From SZUA-378 sp036652815 (GTDB lineage: Bacteria; Bacillota; Clostridia; Lachnospirales; Lachnospiraceae), in assembly GCA_036652815.1 (NCBI GenBank), contig JAVVVE010000003.1, positions 61,164 to 125,163 of the forward strand: a stretch of 64,000 nt of DNA, given 5' to 3'. How positions within the stretch are numbered: the first letter of the stretch is position 1; each line of letters starts with the position of its first letter. Below the pieces are notes generated by a model. It worked only from the letters and a program-made list of their open reading frames with translations, was not told the origin of the DNA and ran no database searches. The translations under genes and the position numbers were made by a program. This document shows, piece by piece, positions 36,543 to 46,888 of this stretch.

Positions 36543-37829
36543 ATGCAGGTATCACAAGTACAACGCTTACAAGGCGAAATAACTATTCCCGGAGATAAAT
36601 CCATCTCACATCGTGCCGTTATGTTTGGTTCTTTGGCCCATGGGACAACTGAGATCACTAATTTTCTGCAAGGTGCAGATTGCCTTTCTACGATAGACTG
36701 CTATCGACGTCTGGGTATCGAGATCGATCATACCCCCGAGCGCATCCTCATCCATGGACAGGGTCTGCACGGTCTGCATGCCCCTACCGGCGATCTCTAT
36801 GTGGGTAACAGTGGCACGACCATGCGTCTGCTGACAGGTATTCTTGCAGCACAAGCTTTCCCTACTACCTTAGATGGGGATGCTTCCATCCGAAAACGTC
36901 CTATGAAACGTGTCATAACCCCATTATCTTTGATGGGTGCCAATATTACAGGTACCCACCAAAGCGATTGTGCTCCTTTACAGATAACAGGGGCTCCTCT
37001 GCATGGGATACAATATCATTCACCGATTGCTTCGGCACAGGTAAAATCTGCGATCTTGCTTGCAGGACTCTATGCCGATTCTAAAACCTCCGTGACAGAA
37101 CCTTATCTCAGCCGTAACCATTCTGAGATTATGCTGAATTACTTTGGTGCCCATGTGGTAACGACAGATACCACTGCTACCATAGAACCTCTCCCTAAGT
37201 TGACCGCTCGTAAAATAGTAGTGCCCGGAGATATTTCTTCTGCAGCTTATTTTATCGCTGCCGGACTGATTACCCCTCATTCTGAGATTCTGATTCGGGG
37301 AGTTGGCATCAATCCCACCAGAGATGGGATTCTTACAATAGCCAAAGCAATGGGTGGTGATATCACCTGTCTTTCGATCCGTGAAGATTGCGGAGAACCG
37401 ACTGCTGATATTTTAGTTCGCTCATCCATGCTCCACGGTGTCTTAATCGAAGGCAGTGTGATCCCAACCTTAATCGATGAGTTACCGATTATTGCTATTA
37501 TGGCAGCCTTTGCAACCGGCACTACCGTAATTAAAGATGCGGCTGAATTAAAAGTAAAAGAATCCAACCGCATCGATGTTATGGTCGCAGGTCTCACTGC
37601 TATGGGTGCCACTGCCTCTGCCACCGAGGATGGTATGATAATCGAAGGTGGTTCTCCGTTGACCGGCGCAGTCATTGACAGTCATCTTGACCATCGCATC
37701 GCTATGTCCTTCGCCATCGCCGGATTAAATGCAACAGGTACTACACAGATCAAAGGTGACGAGTGCATCGCCATCTCCTATCCCGGATTTCAGAGACAGC
37801 TGGCACAATTAGAGCAGCATATAGGATGA
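36543..37829 (+). CDS. aroA: 3-phosphoshikimate 1-carboxyvinyltransferase (EPSP synthase)
   Basis: Transfers enolpyruvyl from PEP to shikimate-3-phosphate. It has 428 residues with two inverse beta-alpha domains. Signatures: GDKSISHRA near the N-terminus, GNSGTTMRLLTG, LDGDASIRKRPM, SAQVKSAILLAGL and the C-terminal DHRIAMSFAI. The GNSGTT form resembles the Gram-positive (class II) enzymes rather than the GNAGTA form of class I; inference only. GGAGGAAAATCATCG precedes the ATG; it begins 16 bases after tyrA. Converges with pilT, 8 bases between stops, and no terminator hairpin is visible in that gap. Confidence 0.97.
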   Translation: MQVSQVQRLQGEITIPGDKSISHRAVMFGSLAHGTTEITNFLQGADCLSTIDCYRRLGIEIDHTPERILIHGQGLHGLHAPTGDLYVGNSGTTMRLLTGILAAQAFPTTLDGDASIRKRPMKRVITPLSLMGANITGTHQSDCAPLQITGAPLHGIQYHSPIASAQVKSAILLAGLYADSKTSVTEPYLSRNHSEIMLNYFGAHVVTTDTTATIEPLPKLTARKIVVPGDISSAAYFIAAGLITPHSEILIRGVGINPTRDGILTIAKAMGGDITCLSIREDCGEPTADILVRSSMLHGVLIEGSVIPTLIDELPIIAIMAAFATGTTVIKDAAELKVKESNRIDVMVAGLTAMGATASATEDGMIIEGGSPLTGAVIDSHLDHRIAMSFAIAGLNATGTTQIKGDECIAISYPGFQRQLAQLEQHIG

Positions 37830-37837
37830 GGGAACGT

Positions 37838-38893
37838 TTACATAAGTTTATGTTCCATGCCATCCGGATCCTGTGCAAATTGAATCGCTTCCTCACGATC
37901 TATTTTACGTTCATAATATAATTGCATGATAGCATCATCCATGGTAATCATACCTATCTTGCGATTCGTCTGCATCACAGAATTAATCTGATGTGCTTTT
38001 CCCTCTCGAATCAAGTTCTTAACCGCATGATTGGAGTGCATCACTTCAAATGCCGCCGCACGTCCCTTCCCATTGAGTAAGGGAATCAATTGTTGCGAAA
38101 TAACAGCCTCCAATACATTCGCCAGCTGTACTCTGATCTGCTGCTGCTGATGTGGTGGAAATACATCAATAACACGGTCTACCGTGCTGGCTGCCCCTAT
38201 TGTATGCAAAGTCGATAAGACAAGATGTCCTGTCTCCGCCGCCGTAATCGCGACACTGATCGTCTCATAATCTCTCATTTCCCCCACTAGAATCACGTCC
38301 GGATCTTCACGCAGTGCAGCACGTAGCGCATTGGCATAATTCATCGTATCGATACCGATTTCTCGTTGATTGATCATCGACATCTTATGCTGGTGCAGAT
38401 ACTCTATCGGGTCTTCCAGGGTAATCACATGTGCATCCCTGCAATTGTTGATTTTATCTATAATAGAAGCTAGTGTGGTTGATTTACCACTTCCGGTTGG
38501 CCCCGTTACCAAAATCAAACCACGTTTTCTCTGATACAGATCTATCACCGAAGCCGGTACCCCCAATACCTCCGGAGACGGTACCACTGTATCGACCAGA
38601 CGAAAGGCAATCGCATAAGAGCCTCTCTGTTTATAAACATTGACTCGATAACGGCCAAGGTCGCGAATAGAATAGGACATATCATATTCCCCGCGTTCCT
38701 CCAGTGATTCATACTGCGTTGGTGTCATAATCGATTCCACCAGTGCCTTGGTATCGGGCGGTAACATCCTCTGGAGCTCCATCGCTATCAAACTGCCATT
38801 GACACGCATCTTTGGGGGTATCCCCACTGTGATATGTACATCCGATGCTTTTGCCTCCTTGGCTATCTTTAGTATCTCATCTATCATTGCCAT
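37838..38893 (-). CDS. pilT: Type IV pilus retraction ATPase PilT
   Basis: Hexameric ATPase that powers pilus retraction and twitching; 351 residues. It shows a PAS-like N-terminal domain (about 1-100), Walker A GPTGSGKST, Asp box DAHVITLEDPIEYLH, Walker B DPDVILVGEMRD and the His box ETGHLVLSTLHT. The AIRNLIRE-like retraction motif is present as AVKNLIREGKAHQ. It is the last gene of the pilus operon, 35 bases after the giant secreted protein. Its presence implies dynamic, retractable pili rather than a pseudopilus secretion system. Confidence 0.96.
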   Translation of the reverse strand: MAMIDEILKIAKEAKASDVHITVGIPPKMRVNGSLIAMELQRMLPPDTKALVESIMTPTQYESLEERGEYDMSYSIRDLGRYRVNVYKQRGSYAIAFRLVDTVVPSPEVLGVPASVIDLYQRKRGLILVTGPTGSGKSTTLASIIDKINNCRDAHVITLEDPIEYLHQHKMSMINQREIGIDTMNYANALRAALREDPDVILVGEMRDYETISVAITAAETGHLVLSTLHTIGAASTVDRVIDVFPPHQQQQIRVQLANVLEAVISQQLIPLLNGKGRAAAFEVMHSNHAVKNLIREGKAHQINSVMQTNRKIGMITMDDAIMQLYYERKIDREEAIQFAQDPDGMEHKLM

Positions 38894-38928
38894 ATGCTGT
38901 ACCTATCGTCCTTTCTATTTTGGTGCCT

Positions 38929-41900
38929 TTATTTAAGATCCAATAATTGTGTTTTAACAATACCCAGTTTGGCATAACTTTCATCTGTAGAAGATTGCTT
39001 TCCATTCAGAGTATACGTTATCTTTGAACCCACATAGATATTGACACTATCCTCTCCCCGCAATGCCAGTTTTTCTGTATCCAAGGTAAGACGATATCTG
39101 GTATTGTTAGAGATTTCATAAATATTGGTTAATGGAACCTGTTGTTTTAGATCGAACACTTCTTTGATCTCACCATTTCCCAGCGTTAATTGTTTTAAGT
39201 AGATTTCACTTCCGTTTACAAAGGTCTTAACCGCCCCCGGAGTTCCTTCTGTGACCTGCATATAATAATTGGCTCCCAAGACTTTACTTCCCTGTACAAA
39301 ACTGGTATCCGTCACATCATAATACAGGATGGCAGTATCATCCAGAAAAGCACCATTGTCACCAATCGCCACATCAAATGGCAGATACATATAGTCTATC
39401 TGTGCTGCCGTCAGCTCTGCATTCTCCTTATAGGTCACTTTAGGCGGATGAATCCCTGCATTATAAGCCGCTACCATCGTATTTACAAACAGTTTCAATT
39501 CTGTAATATCTCCAGTGGTATTTACCGCAGAGTGTCCGACCCCCGAATAGGTAACATTTCCCTTATTATAGATATAATAATTGTTGCGTACATTATTAGG
39601 AGTTGCACGGTATAGATCATCCCCTAATTTATTACCATTGTTATTATGCGTCGCATTGGAGATACAGTACCACACTACGATATCATCATCTCTGATCTCA
39701 TCCTCACTGTCGGTTTCCAGATTGAGCTGATAATACTGTGCATGCGTATCCGCTACTTTAAAAGTATCCGGAATCTCAAACGGATATTTGGTGATCTGCC
39801 CCTGATTCACAGCAGATACATAGGTATTATGATAATGTCCCTCCAATCGATCCCATACCCCCGGTCTTGTAGAATGAAGATAGGCATTATCATTGGTTCC
39901 ATATCTAGTCAGTGTGTAATCATTATATCCCTGTCTCGTGGCATATACCTGATTGGATGCCGGGTCACTCTTAGCCACATTTGCCTTATCATATTTGGTA
40001 TCAACGACTTCCTGCCCCTTTATTTCACTTAAGATGCCATATCGATCCATCCCGACCACATCACGAACATAGCGGTTGAAGATACGTCCCCACTCTGTAC
40101 TCTCTGTAGAATTATTAAAAGATGTGGTATCATGCGTGAACAAGACACTACGTCCATCACTGATATACTGGCGTATGGCTTTGGCTGCCGCTTCAGTCTG
40201 TTTCTCGTTGGTTTTACGTCCTCCGAACTCAAACATATCAACAAATCCTATAATCAGCATATCGTATTGATTGAGATACGTGGAATATGCTCCTATCTGA
40301 GTTCCGTCTATCGGATTGTCCGTTTTAATATAGTTTTCTGCTGATATCTGATCCATTACGATATTAAAATCTTTCAATTGATTAAAGACCGCCGTAACAT
40401 TAGGACTCTTAAGATCAAGTTCTGTCCTTCCCGCTCCACTGGTAATCTGTAACACATGTATCGTTTGTCTTTCTACCGAGCTAATCGGTATGGCTGAATA
40501 TCCATTGATGGCTTTTCTAATCAACGGGTTATCATTCTGTACAAAGATAATCTTCCAAGGGAGAACACCCACATATCCGGTCGGTACTTGCCTGGATATC
40601 CGATAGTTCTTACCTGCAACCAATTCAAATTTACCATCTGCGTTACTACTGATCGGTGCAAAGCTGCCATCCTTGGATTCGGATATGTTGAGTCCTGTTA
40701 TCTCTTCTTCTGTAGAGAATCTTCCATCTACATTGGTATCGATATAGAGCTGTGCGTGATATTTGGTATCTACGATACTGACGGAGGCATCATTGCGTAA
40801 TGCCACTTCATAATTCAGATAATATTCTCCATTCTCAGGTGTTAGATATTTGTTTCCTGCAGTCTCCTCATAAGGAGTGGGAAGCATCGAGGCTGTGACA
40901 TTGAGTTTAGACAAGTTAAGATAAGAAGCCAGTACACTTTTTGCTCCCCACTCCGTACTTTCTTTAATAACTGAATCAATATTGACATTCTTTCCGAGAT
41001 ATTGTTTCTCAATGGCATATTGTGCGACCTGATACATATTAGAAGCTCTATCGATTTTAGCTTCATTAACCTGATACGTTTCAAACTTTGCTTTATCTGT
41101 CCAGCGATAAAATCCATCTGCAAAGATAATTGGATATCCTGCATCCATAAATTCTTTTAGATCTCTTGCCTTATCCGGTGTAATATCATTGCCGCTATAG
41201 CGGTATTTGTCATACTCAGAGTTTCCGGATTCCCCTGACGGATTATTTGGCAGCAGGAGTCCATGCAATGCTTTCTTTTGCTGATACATAGGATCATACT
41301 GATTATAGGACGGAATAGACACCCTGTCTCCCACATGACTGTAGACCAATCCATTCATCGATGTGTCATTATACACTGTGTTTTCTGTTTTTTCGTTCTT
41401 ATTAGATGTGGTATTCATCGTCGTGGTATCGAGTCCCATATAGATCAGATCATAGTTCTCATTCAGATCTTCAATCTGTCCGATAAATTCTCCTGTATAG
41501 GTCTGTTCCAGATGGACCTTTTCAGGGGCATCTTTGAACTGGGTTGCCCAATCCCGGGCAATTCTATCCGGTGTCAAAAGATTATGGTTTATCTTATGAA
41601 AGGTAACAGTTCCTTTTTGTATCCCAATTGTCTTTAGGTCATTTTCACTATAATATTCAGAAAAACTATAACAAGGTTCTATCTCCAACACTTTGATCTC
41701 TTCTTTGATGATATTACGCTGAGAAGCATAATTCATAATGTAACGAACCGCTGTTGCCATGGATATCCTGGTATCTAAAAGTGGTTTCCCTGCTACTTTT
41801 CGAAAGAAATTCTCATGTGTAATCTCTTCTGCAATCGCTTTAAAACCATAGTCTATCTTCTCTGTACTTAACTGGTTTGGAAATTCTGTACTTACAAAAG

Positions 41901-44259
41901 GAATTTTGTTATCATCATAAAGCAATACACTTTGGTTGACATAACCATTCTTGCCGGTGGCATCAGACGTGAACTCTTTCTTTCTATTCGCTTGCTTTGT
42001 TTGCCAATAGGCAGAACCTGTAATCGAACCATCCCAATTATCCTTCAATTCGGTAAGTTTTGTTTCCTGATTGAGTTCTGCAAAAGAATCCTGACGCAAT
42101 ATAATCGCTAATTTAGACAAATTAGCTGTATTTTCTTCTGTTGATACCTTGGCAGAGCGATTCCAGATAACAGGCAACTTCTTTTTCATAACTTCTCTAA
42201 TAATCCTGAGTGCCTGATCTTTTGCTATATCTTCCGGATAACTCCCTCCCGCAAAATAGAGCATCCCAACTTTACTCAAATCATAGCTCGATAATTCCGA
42301 GAGCGTTATCGTCCTACAATCAATCACTACTTTACTGTAGTCCTTTGAGTCTCTGTCAAATGCATACTGTTTGAGCCATTCATGGTTCGTGATACCACCC
42401 ACTTCTCCATTTTCATAGAATACACTTTCATAAACAGAGGCTGTATAATCACTCTCCCAACGCATACTTTTAAGATCCGTCGTAGTTCCCTGATAAGTAG
42501 CTTTATAGTAATATTCTTCTCTTCCGTCACTGAGTTTAACAAAATGATCGGACGCTAAACCCGTATAATTGGTTCCACTCTCCTTTTCAGCCAGCGGTTT
42601 ATACCATTGTGTCTTTGCCAATCCTGTACCATAGAGACGCTCTGTCTGTGCTGCTTGATAGATATAATAAGTGCCGGATGCATCATTACGGGTAAGGGCA
42701 GCCGTGACATAAAGAGAAAGCTCTGTATCGGTTAATGTATTCAGTACTGTCTTAGCTTCTGTTTTTCCATCAGACCCTACATCAGGCGTCCCATCATGAT
42801 CCGTGTCAACTGATTGGTCAACTTTCTTTGGGTTAAATACTATATTTTTTCCGTCTTTTGTATGAATATATTGAAAGTCGGCTCCGGCTCCTGCTCTTAT
42901 CACAGGTGCCAGTGGCAAAGCATTGTCGGAAACACTGTCTTTCGATGGTGTCGTGCTCTCAGCAGAAGTACTCTCTTCTGACGGTGTCTCCACAGACATA
43001 CTTTCTTCTGGTGGTGTGGTGGTGTCCTCTGTGTTAGCAGCATACGGTTGAAAGATAAGGTCTGCACCGGAAGGTTCCTGGGAATCACCCACCGACTCCC
43101 CTTTGGATGGATGTGATGCAGATTCCGATTTTGATTCCGATTCTGTTGGCTTAGCTGTGGCAGATTCTGTCGATGCCACTGTGGATGGTTCTGTTGGAGT
43201 CTCTGTGGATGGTTCTGTGGGTACCGCTGTAGATGGTTCTGTCGGTTTAACGGTATTGTCCGAGACGCTGTCCTGTATCTCATTATCGTCTACCTTATTG
43301 TCCGAGACACTGTTGTCCGAAACACTGCCTTGGATCTGATTGCCCGACACGGTATCGATGGGCTGACGAATCCCGCCTCTGCCTACCGCAGTCGAACAGA
43401 TCTGTCCGTAATATTCATATTGTCCCCCTGTCGTCGATGTCGATTCTATTTCTTTCAATAATAAAGTGCCTGCCGGAAGACTGTCTAAGTCTACCGTTGT
43501 TATTAAATGATCTTTCAAATCCAAATCAAATTTGTAAGCATTGCTATAAGCCGTTGCTGTCTGTGTCCCGGAAGTCGAACTTTCCGTTAGTGAAACGTGC
43601 CTATCTGTCGGACTCGCAGGGTTTGCAGCTTTTGCAACATTTTGTATTCCAAACGCATACTCCCCTTTTTCACCCACCTCGAAGTCTATATATCTCCTGT
43701 ATTGCTGCAGTTTTTCATGTTTTGGATTGTTAGCATCATATAATTCATATTGGCTGTCAACTGTTTTCCCCCAATATTCCCCCGTTGCATCCGGGATGAA
43801 TCTACCGCGTATCTCAACTTTGTTCATCGATACGGTATTCCCCGATACGGTATTTCCCGATACCGAAAAACATTCTTTGTACCGATCTATTTGAGCAATC
43901 TTTGTATTCTCTTTTCCAAAGCTGTCCGAAGCAAGCAGCTGTTGTTTGCCAAGCGTGGGTAATAGTTTTTCTCTTTCTTCACGCACCGGCATATCTTTGA
44001 TGCTCTTGCTATTGGATGCCGCCGGCTCTTCGCCTTCCACCAGATAGCCAAAAGAACCTTGTGTCTTATCCGGCACTACCTCCAGGATCACATAGGGATT
44101 ATGCTGGCTGTTATTTGCCATAATGGTCTCAACCCCCGGCAGTGTCTCTTTTGCAAGCACAGGAACAGGCTCACTCCATACCGATAGACAGAGCAAGATG
44201 CCTACCAAGAGAAGTGAGATGACTTGTATTCCTTTTTTACCGGTTTGATTTACGTTCAT
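38929..44259 (-). CDS. Giant secreted pilus-operon protein (DUF5057-like)
   Basis: The 1776-residue secreted protein has a signal peptide of about 35 residues (hydrophobic core VISLLLVGILLCLSV). The mature N-terminus NPYVILEVVPDK resembles DUF5057-type Lachnospiraceae proteins (recognised from memory, moderate certainty). A Ser/Thr/Pro/Glu-rich linker at about 305-455 carries VSDN/VSGN and PTEPST repeats; the remainder is long, mixed alpha/beta, with repeated segments like IRQYISDGRSVLFTHDT and ILEIEPC-type starts. There is no LPxTG, membrane anchor or prepilin motif. The frame opens at 44307, but AAGGAG seven bases before the ATG at 44259 sets the start. It sits between four minor prepilins and pilT, so a pilus-tip or pilus-associated adhesin role is plausible. 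Confidence 0.8.
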   Translation of the reverse strand: MNVNQTGKKGIQVISLLLVGILLCLSVWSEPVPVLAKETLPGVETIMANNSQHNPYVILEVVPDKTQGSFGYLVEGEEPAASNSKSIKDMPVREEREKLLPTLGKQQLLASDSFGKENTKIAQIDRYKECFSVSGNTVSGNTVSMNKVEIRGRFIPDATGEYWGKTVDSQYELYDANNPKHEKLQQYRRYIDFEVGEKGEYAFGIQNVAKAANPASPTDRHVSLTESSTSGTQTATAYSNAYKFDLDLKDHLITTVDLDSLPAGTLLLKEIESTSTTGGQYEYYGQICSTAVGRGGIRQPIDTVSGNQIQGSVSDNSVSDNKVDDNEIQDSVSDNTVKPTEPSTAVPTEPSTETPTEPSTVASTESATAKPTESESKSESASHPSKGESVGDSQEPSGADLIFQPYAANTEDTTTPPEESMSVETPSEESTSAESTTPSKDSVSDNALPLAPVIRAGAGADFQYIHTKDGKNIVFNPKKVDQSVDTDHDGTPDVGSDGKTEAKTVLNTLTDTELSLYVTAALTRNDASGTYYIYQAAQTERLYGTGLAKTQWYKPLAEKESGTNYTGLASDHFVKLSDGREEYYYKATYQGTTTDLKSMRWESDYTASVYESVFYENGEVGGITNHEWLKQYAFDRDSKDYSKVVIDCRTITLSELSSYDLSKVGMLYFAGGSYPEDIAKDQALRIIREVMKKKLPVIWNRSAKVSTEENTANLSKLAIILRQDSFAELNQETKLTELKDNWDGSITGSAYWQTKQANRKKEFTSDATGKNGYVNQSVLLYDDNKIPFVSTEFPNQLSTEKIDYGFKAIAEEITHENFFRKVAGKPLLDTRISMATAVRYIMNYASQRNIIKEEIKVLEIEPCYSFSEYYSENDLKTIGIQKGTVTFHKINHNLLTPDRIARDWATQFKDAPEKVHLEQTYTGEFIGQIEDLNENYDLIYMGLDTTTMNTTSNKNEKTENTVYNDTSMNGLVYSHVGDRVSIPSYNQYDPMYQQKKALHGLLLPNNPSGESGNSEYDKYRYSGNDITPDKARDLKEFMDAGYPIIFADGFYRWTDKAKFETYQVNEAKIDRASNMYQVAQYAIEKQYLGKNVNIDSVIKESTEWGAKSVLASYLNLSKLNVTASMLPTPYEETAGNKYLTPENGEYYLNYEVALRNDASVSIVDTKYHAQLYIDTNVDGRFSTEEEITGLNISESKDGSFAPISSNADGKFELVAGKNYRISRQVPTGYVGVLPWKIIFVQNDNPLIRKAINGYSAIPISSVERQTIHVLQITSGAGRTELDLKSPNVTAVFNQLKDFNIVMDQISAENYIKTDNPIDGTQIGAYSTYLNQYDMLIIGFVDMFEFGGRKTNEKQTEAAAKAIRQYISDGRSVLFTHDTTSFNNSTESTEWGRIFNRYVRDVVGMDRYGILSEIKGQEVVDTKYDKANVAKSDPASNQVYATRQGYNDYTLTRYGTNDNAYLHSTRPGVWDRLEGHYHNTYVSAVNQGQITKYPFEIPDTFKVADTHAQYYQLNLETDSEDEIRDDDIVVWYCISNATHNNNGNKLGDDLYRATPNNVRNNYYIYNKGNVTYSGVGHSAVNTTGDITELKLFVNTMVAAYNAGIHPPKVTYKENAELTAAQIDYMYLPFDVAIGDNGAFLDDTAILYYDVTDTSFVQGSKVLGANYYMQVTEGTPGAVKTFVNGSEIYLKQLTLGNGEIKEVFDLKQQVPLTNIYEISNNTRYRLTLDTEKLALRGEDSVNIYVGSKITYTLNGKQSSTDESYAKLGIVKTQLLDLK
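43160..43345 (-). repeat. Imperfect tandem repeats in giant-protein linker
   Basis: Repeating DNA encoding PTEPST units (variants of GTGGATGGTTCTGT on the plus strand) and then VSDN/VSGN units (variants of TTGTCCGAGACACTG). A second small cluster of 15-base VSGNT repeats lies near 43826-43866. Such repeats are prone to length variation. Confidence 0.65.
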
Positions 44260-44281
44260 GTGTTTACTCCTTACTGATTCC

Positions 44282-46321
44282 TTACGGCCTATAGCTATAC
44301 CGTACATATACTTTCACTGCTTTTGAAGCTATATTAATTGTACTATTTTCGAGTCCAGCAGATGCCTGGATGGTAAAATAATCTACCCTTTTTTCATCGG
44401 GAAGGTTATTATTCCACAAATTCAGTTCTTTTTTTCCATTTTCCGATAATGCGATCTCAAAAGATTGCCACATTAAATTTTTTATATCCATCTTTTCATA
44501 TACAAATTTATTCATTTTTACGTCTGTTTTGGTGTATGGTGTAATGATCAATTGCTGCATATGATACTGCTTGTCTAATGATTTCGGGTCTATATTGACA
44601 TAAGAGATGGTACCATCCACATGGGTATCTCCCCATTTGATTGATTTTCTATCAGTCTTTAAATCGATTGCCACTTTCCCGATTGGAATCGTCTGCGTTG
44701 CCGTTGCTGTTTTCCCCGCTTTATCGGTCGCTGTCACCTGTATCGTTATCGTATAGGCACTCTCCCATGGGACATCCATCGCACAGCTAATCGATGCGTG
44801 CTGCTGGTTCGCTTGCTTAATCTTAATCTTATCGGAGGCGATGGAACCATAGTCTAGGACACTCCACCGATATTTGTTTGGGTTAAAGGGCTGTACACCC
44901 TGCGCTTTAATCGACTGTGTTTCACCACGATTTAACACGTTTGGGTATTCGACGATCTTTACCTGTGGTGCATCCACATCAGGCACGTCAGGCATTTGTA
45001 AACCGCTTACCGGTAAGTGGTATGTATCTATTATTATTTTATGATTGGCATCCCATCCTTTTGTGGTTGCCTGAACGGTTAAAGCAGAACCATTTGCCCT
45101 ATGATCTACTGTCAGGGTTCCGTCGGATGCATTAAACTGCCAACCCTCTGTTTTATTAGATGTTTCTGTACAAGTCCAAGTAACCCCTTTTTCGGCTGGC
45201 ATCATGGCATCTTCTCGATAATAGTTAAGGGTGGCCCGGAACTGATACGTTTTCTTGCCACCTTGTTCCGATGTCGTATGATCTGTTTCTGCCGGAGGTG
45301 TAACAATCGCCATGGATCTCACATAAGGAGGGATCTCTTCCTGCAATACCTGAATCGTCATGGTATCCTGTTTCGTTGTATCTGCTACACTGATGGCGGA
45401 TAACGTAAGCGTCGTTGACTTTTCAGTGGGTGATATCTGTACCTGTCCTTGTTGCGTTACCGAGCTGCCCGTTCCTGTCCCGCCATTGCTCCCTGTCAAT
45501 TTCCAGGTGACTTCTTGACTGGCACCAAATTGTACCTGCACATCCGCCGTATAAGCAGCCTGCTTTCCAATGGCGATCTGATCCACATCGATGGACACAC
45601 CATCTTTCTTAATCGTTACACTTTTTACAAAAGAGTCCTTTTCTATGGGATCCTTGTCGTAGATATGATTCAGGTTATCACTGACCACAACACGATTGCG
45701 CAAGGTAATAGCCGGCATGGTCTTATATTCTTTCACCTGTGTGTGAAATTGCATATATAATACCAGTTCTCGTTTATGCATATTGGCAAGATTAACATGG
45801 AACTGCTCCAGATTCGTCGCTAACAGATGTGTTGCATTTATGGTTTCCGGTTTGACCTCTGCCTGTGTCAAAAAAACTTGGGTCGCATAATACAGTTCTT
45901 TCGTAGCGGGATCCCAGCGGATCTTAACCACCGGATATTGATAATTTTTAGTGGTCTTATCATAAATTTCATTATAAATAAGAAGCACATGTTGTATTTT
46001 CCCTGCATTGTTTGGATTGGAAGCTACTAACTGTGCTTCAATCTTCGCTTCGCTCTTTTCGGGATCCGTATCATCTACCGGATGAAACTTATGATTCACA
46101 TCTTCTAATCCATATGCCACTCCTCGATTGGCGTCGATGATCAAGTCACGCAGCTGGTTGACAGATAATTGTGCCTCATATTGCAGGTCTACCTCTTCAT
46201 TCACATTGGTATAGGTTCTTGAGCCTGTCGTCATAAATCCCATAACAGCCAAGCCCACCACTCCCAAGATAGCGATTGAAACAACTAATTCAATTAAGGT
46301 AAACCCCTTGTTTCTGCTCAT
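44282..46321 (-). CDS. Large minor prepilin with Ig-like repeats (PilW-like)
   Basis: The 679-residue type IV prepilin has the signal MSRNKGFTLIELVVSIAIL: cleavage after glycine, phenylalanine at +1, glutamate at +5. It is much larger than ordinary minor pilins. Residues about 240-330, 330-450 and 450-550 look like bacterial Ig-like (Big) modules (for example VTWKLTGSNGGTGTG and YTITIQVTATDKAGKT). GAGAGGTGTAAAGAG precedes the ATG. It ends 22 bases before the giant secreted protein and starts 14 bases after the FimT-like gene. Such domains suggest display of binding modules at the pilus tip. Confidence 0.85.
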   Translation of the reverse strand: MSRNKGFTLIELVVSIAILGVVGLAVMGFMTTGSRTYTNVNEEVDLQYEAQLSVNQLRDLIIDANRGVAYGLEDVNHKFHPVDDTDPEKSEAKIEAQLVASNPNNAGKIQHVLLIYNEIYDKTTKNYQYPVVKIRWDPATKELYYATQVFLTQAEVKPETINATHLLATNLEQFHVNLANMHKRELVLYMQFHTQVKEYKTMPAITLRNRVVVSDNLNHIYDKDPIEKDSFVKSVTIKKDGVSIDVDQIAIGKQAAYTADVQVQFGASQEVTWKLTGSNGGTGTGSSVTQQGQVQISPTEKSTTLTLSAISVADTTKQDTMTIQVLQEEIPPYVRSMAIVTPPAETDHTTSEQGGKKTYQFRATLNYYREDAMMPAEKGVTWTCTETSNKTEGWQFNASDGTLTVDHRANGSALTVQATTKGWDANHKIIIDTYHLPVSGLQMPDVPDVDAPQVKIVEYPNVLNRGETQSIKAQGVQPFNPNKYRWSVLDYGSIASDKIKIKQANQQHASISCAMDVPWESAYTITIQVTATDKAGKTATATQTIPIGKVAIDLKTDRKSIKWGDTHVDGTISYVNIDPKSLDKQYHMQQLIITPYTKTDVKMNKFVYEKMDIKNLMWQSFEIALSENGKKELNLWNNNLPDEKRVDYFTIQASAGLENSTINIASKAVKVYVRYSYRP

Positions 46322-46335
46322 CTCTTTACACCTCT

Positions 46336-46872
46336 CTAGGATATGATGTGTTTGCCTGTTTCCGGTATCATTTCGATGGTATACTGTTTGGTTCCTCTTG
46401 CAATCGTGAGTGCTGTACAGTAAGCAGCGGTTTGGGTATCATTTATCTTAACCGCTTGAAAAGCTCCTGTGCTGCGATGGAATCCTATGGTAATCGATTT
46501 GCCTACATCGATCTGCCCGGTAGAACCCGAGGTAAGGGTATAGGTAATCGTAACCGTATCTTTTCCAATGAGTTCTGTCTGTATCACCTTGGAGGTTAAG
46601 GTCGGATTCGTTACCTCACCTGTATAATAATATTCCACAAAATCTACATAGTATTGTTGATCACTGCCTCTATAGATGCGTAATTCTTCTGCATCCTTGC
46701 TTAGTGCATTGGTTTTGGCTAGATTCAGATAACCCTCTAGCTGTTTGGCGCACTTCTTCGCATCCAGTCCAAAGATCAGTGAGACAGATACGCTCATCAG
46801 ACCGGCAAGCACTGTCATAATCGTGATGACTATGATGATTTCTACTAAGCTGAATCCTTTGTTTTGCTTCAT
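46336..46872 (-). CDS. Minor prepilin, GspH/FimT-like
   Basis: The 178-residue prepilin starts MKQNKGFSLVEIIIVITIM, with cleavage after glycine and glutamate at +5. The small size, followed by KKCAKQLEGYLNLAKTNALSKD, matches GspH/FimT-type minor pilins. The reading frame opens at 46911 inside the upstream gene; the ATG at 46872, with AAAGG upstream, gives the correct short prepilin leader (6 residues). It begins 16 bases after the preceding gene. Confidence 0.88.
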   Translation of the reverse strand: MKQNKGFSLVEIIIVITIMTVLAGLMSVSVSLIFGLDAKKCAKQLEGYLNLAKTNALSKDAEELRIYRGSDQQYYVDFVEYYYTGEVTNPTLTSKVIQTELIGKDTVTITYTLTSGSTGQIDVGKSITIGFHRSTGAFQAVKINDTQTAAYCTALTIARGTKQYTIEMIPETGKHIIS

Positions 46873-46888
46873 GTAGACACATACCTTT

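Noticed and set aside
43103..43339. Plus-strand ORF of 78 residues with Asp/Ser/Val repeats (MDGCDADSDFDSD...)
   Set aside because: It is the antisense shadow of the PTEPST/VSDN repeat linker in the giant minus-strand protein and has no ribosome binding site.
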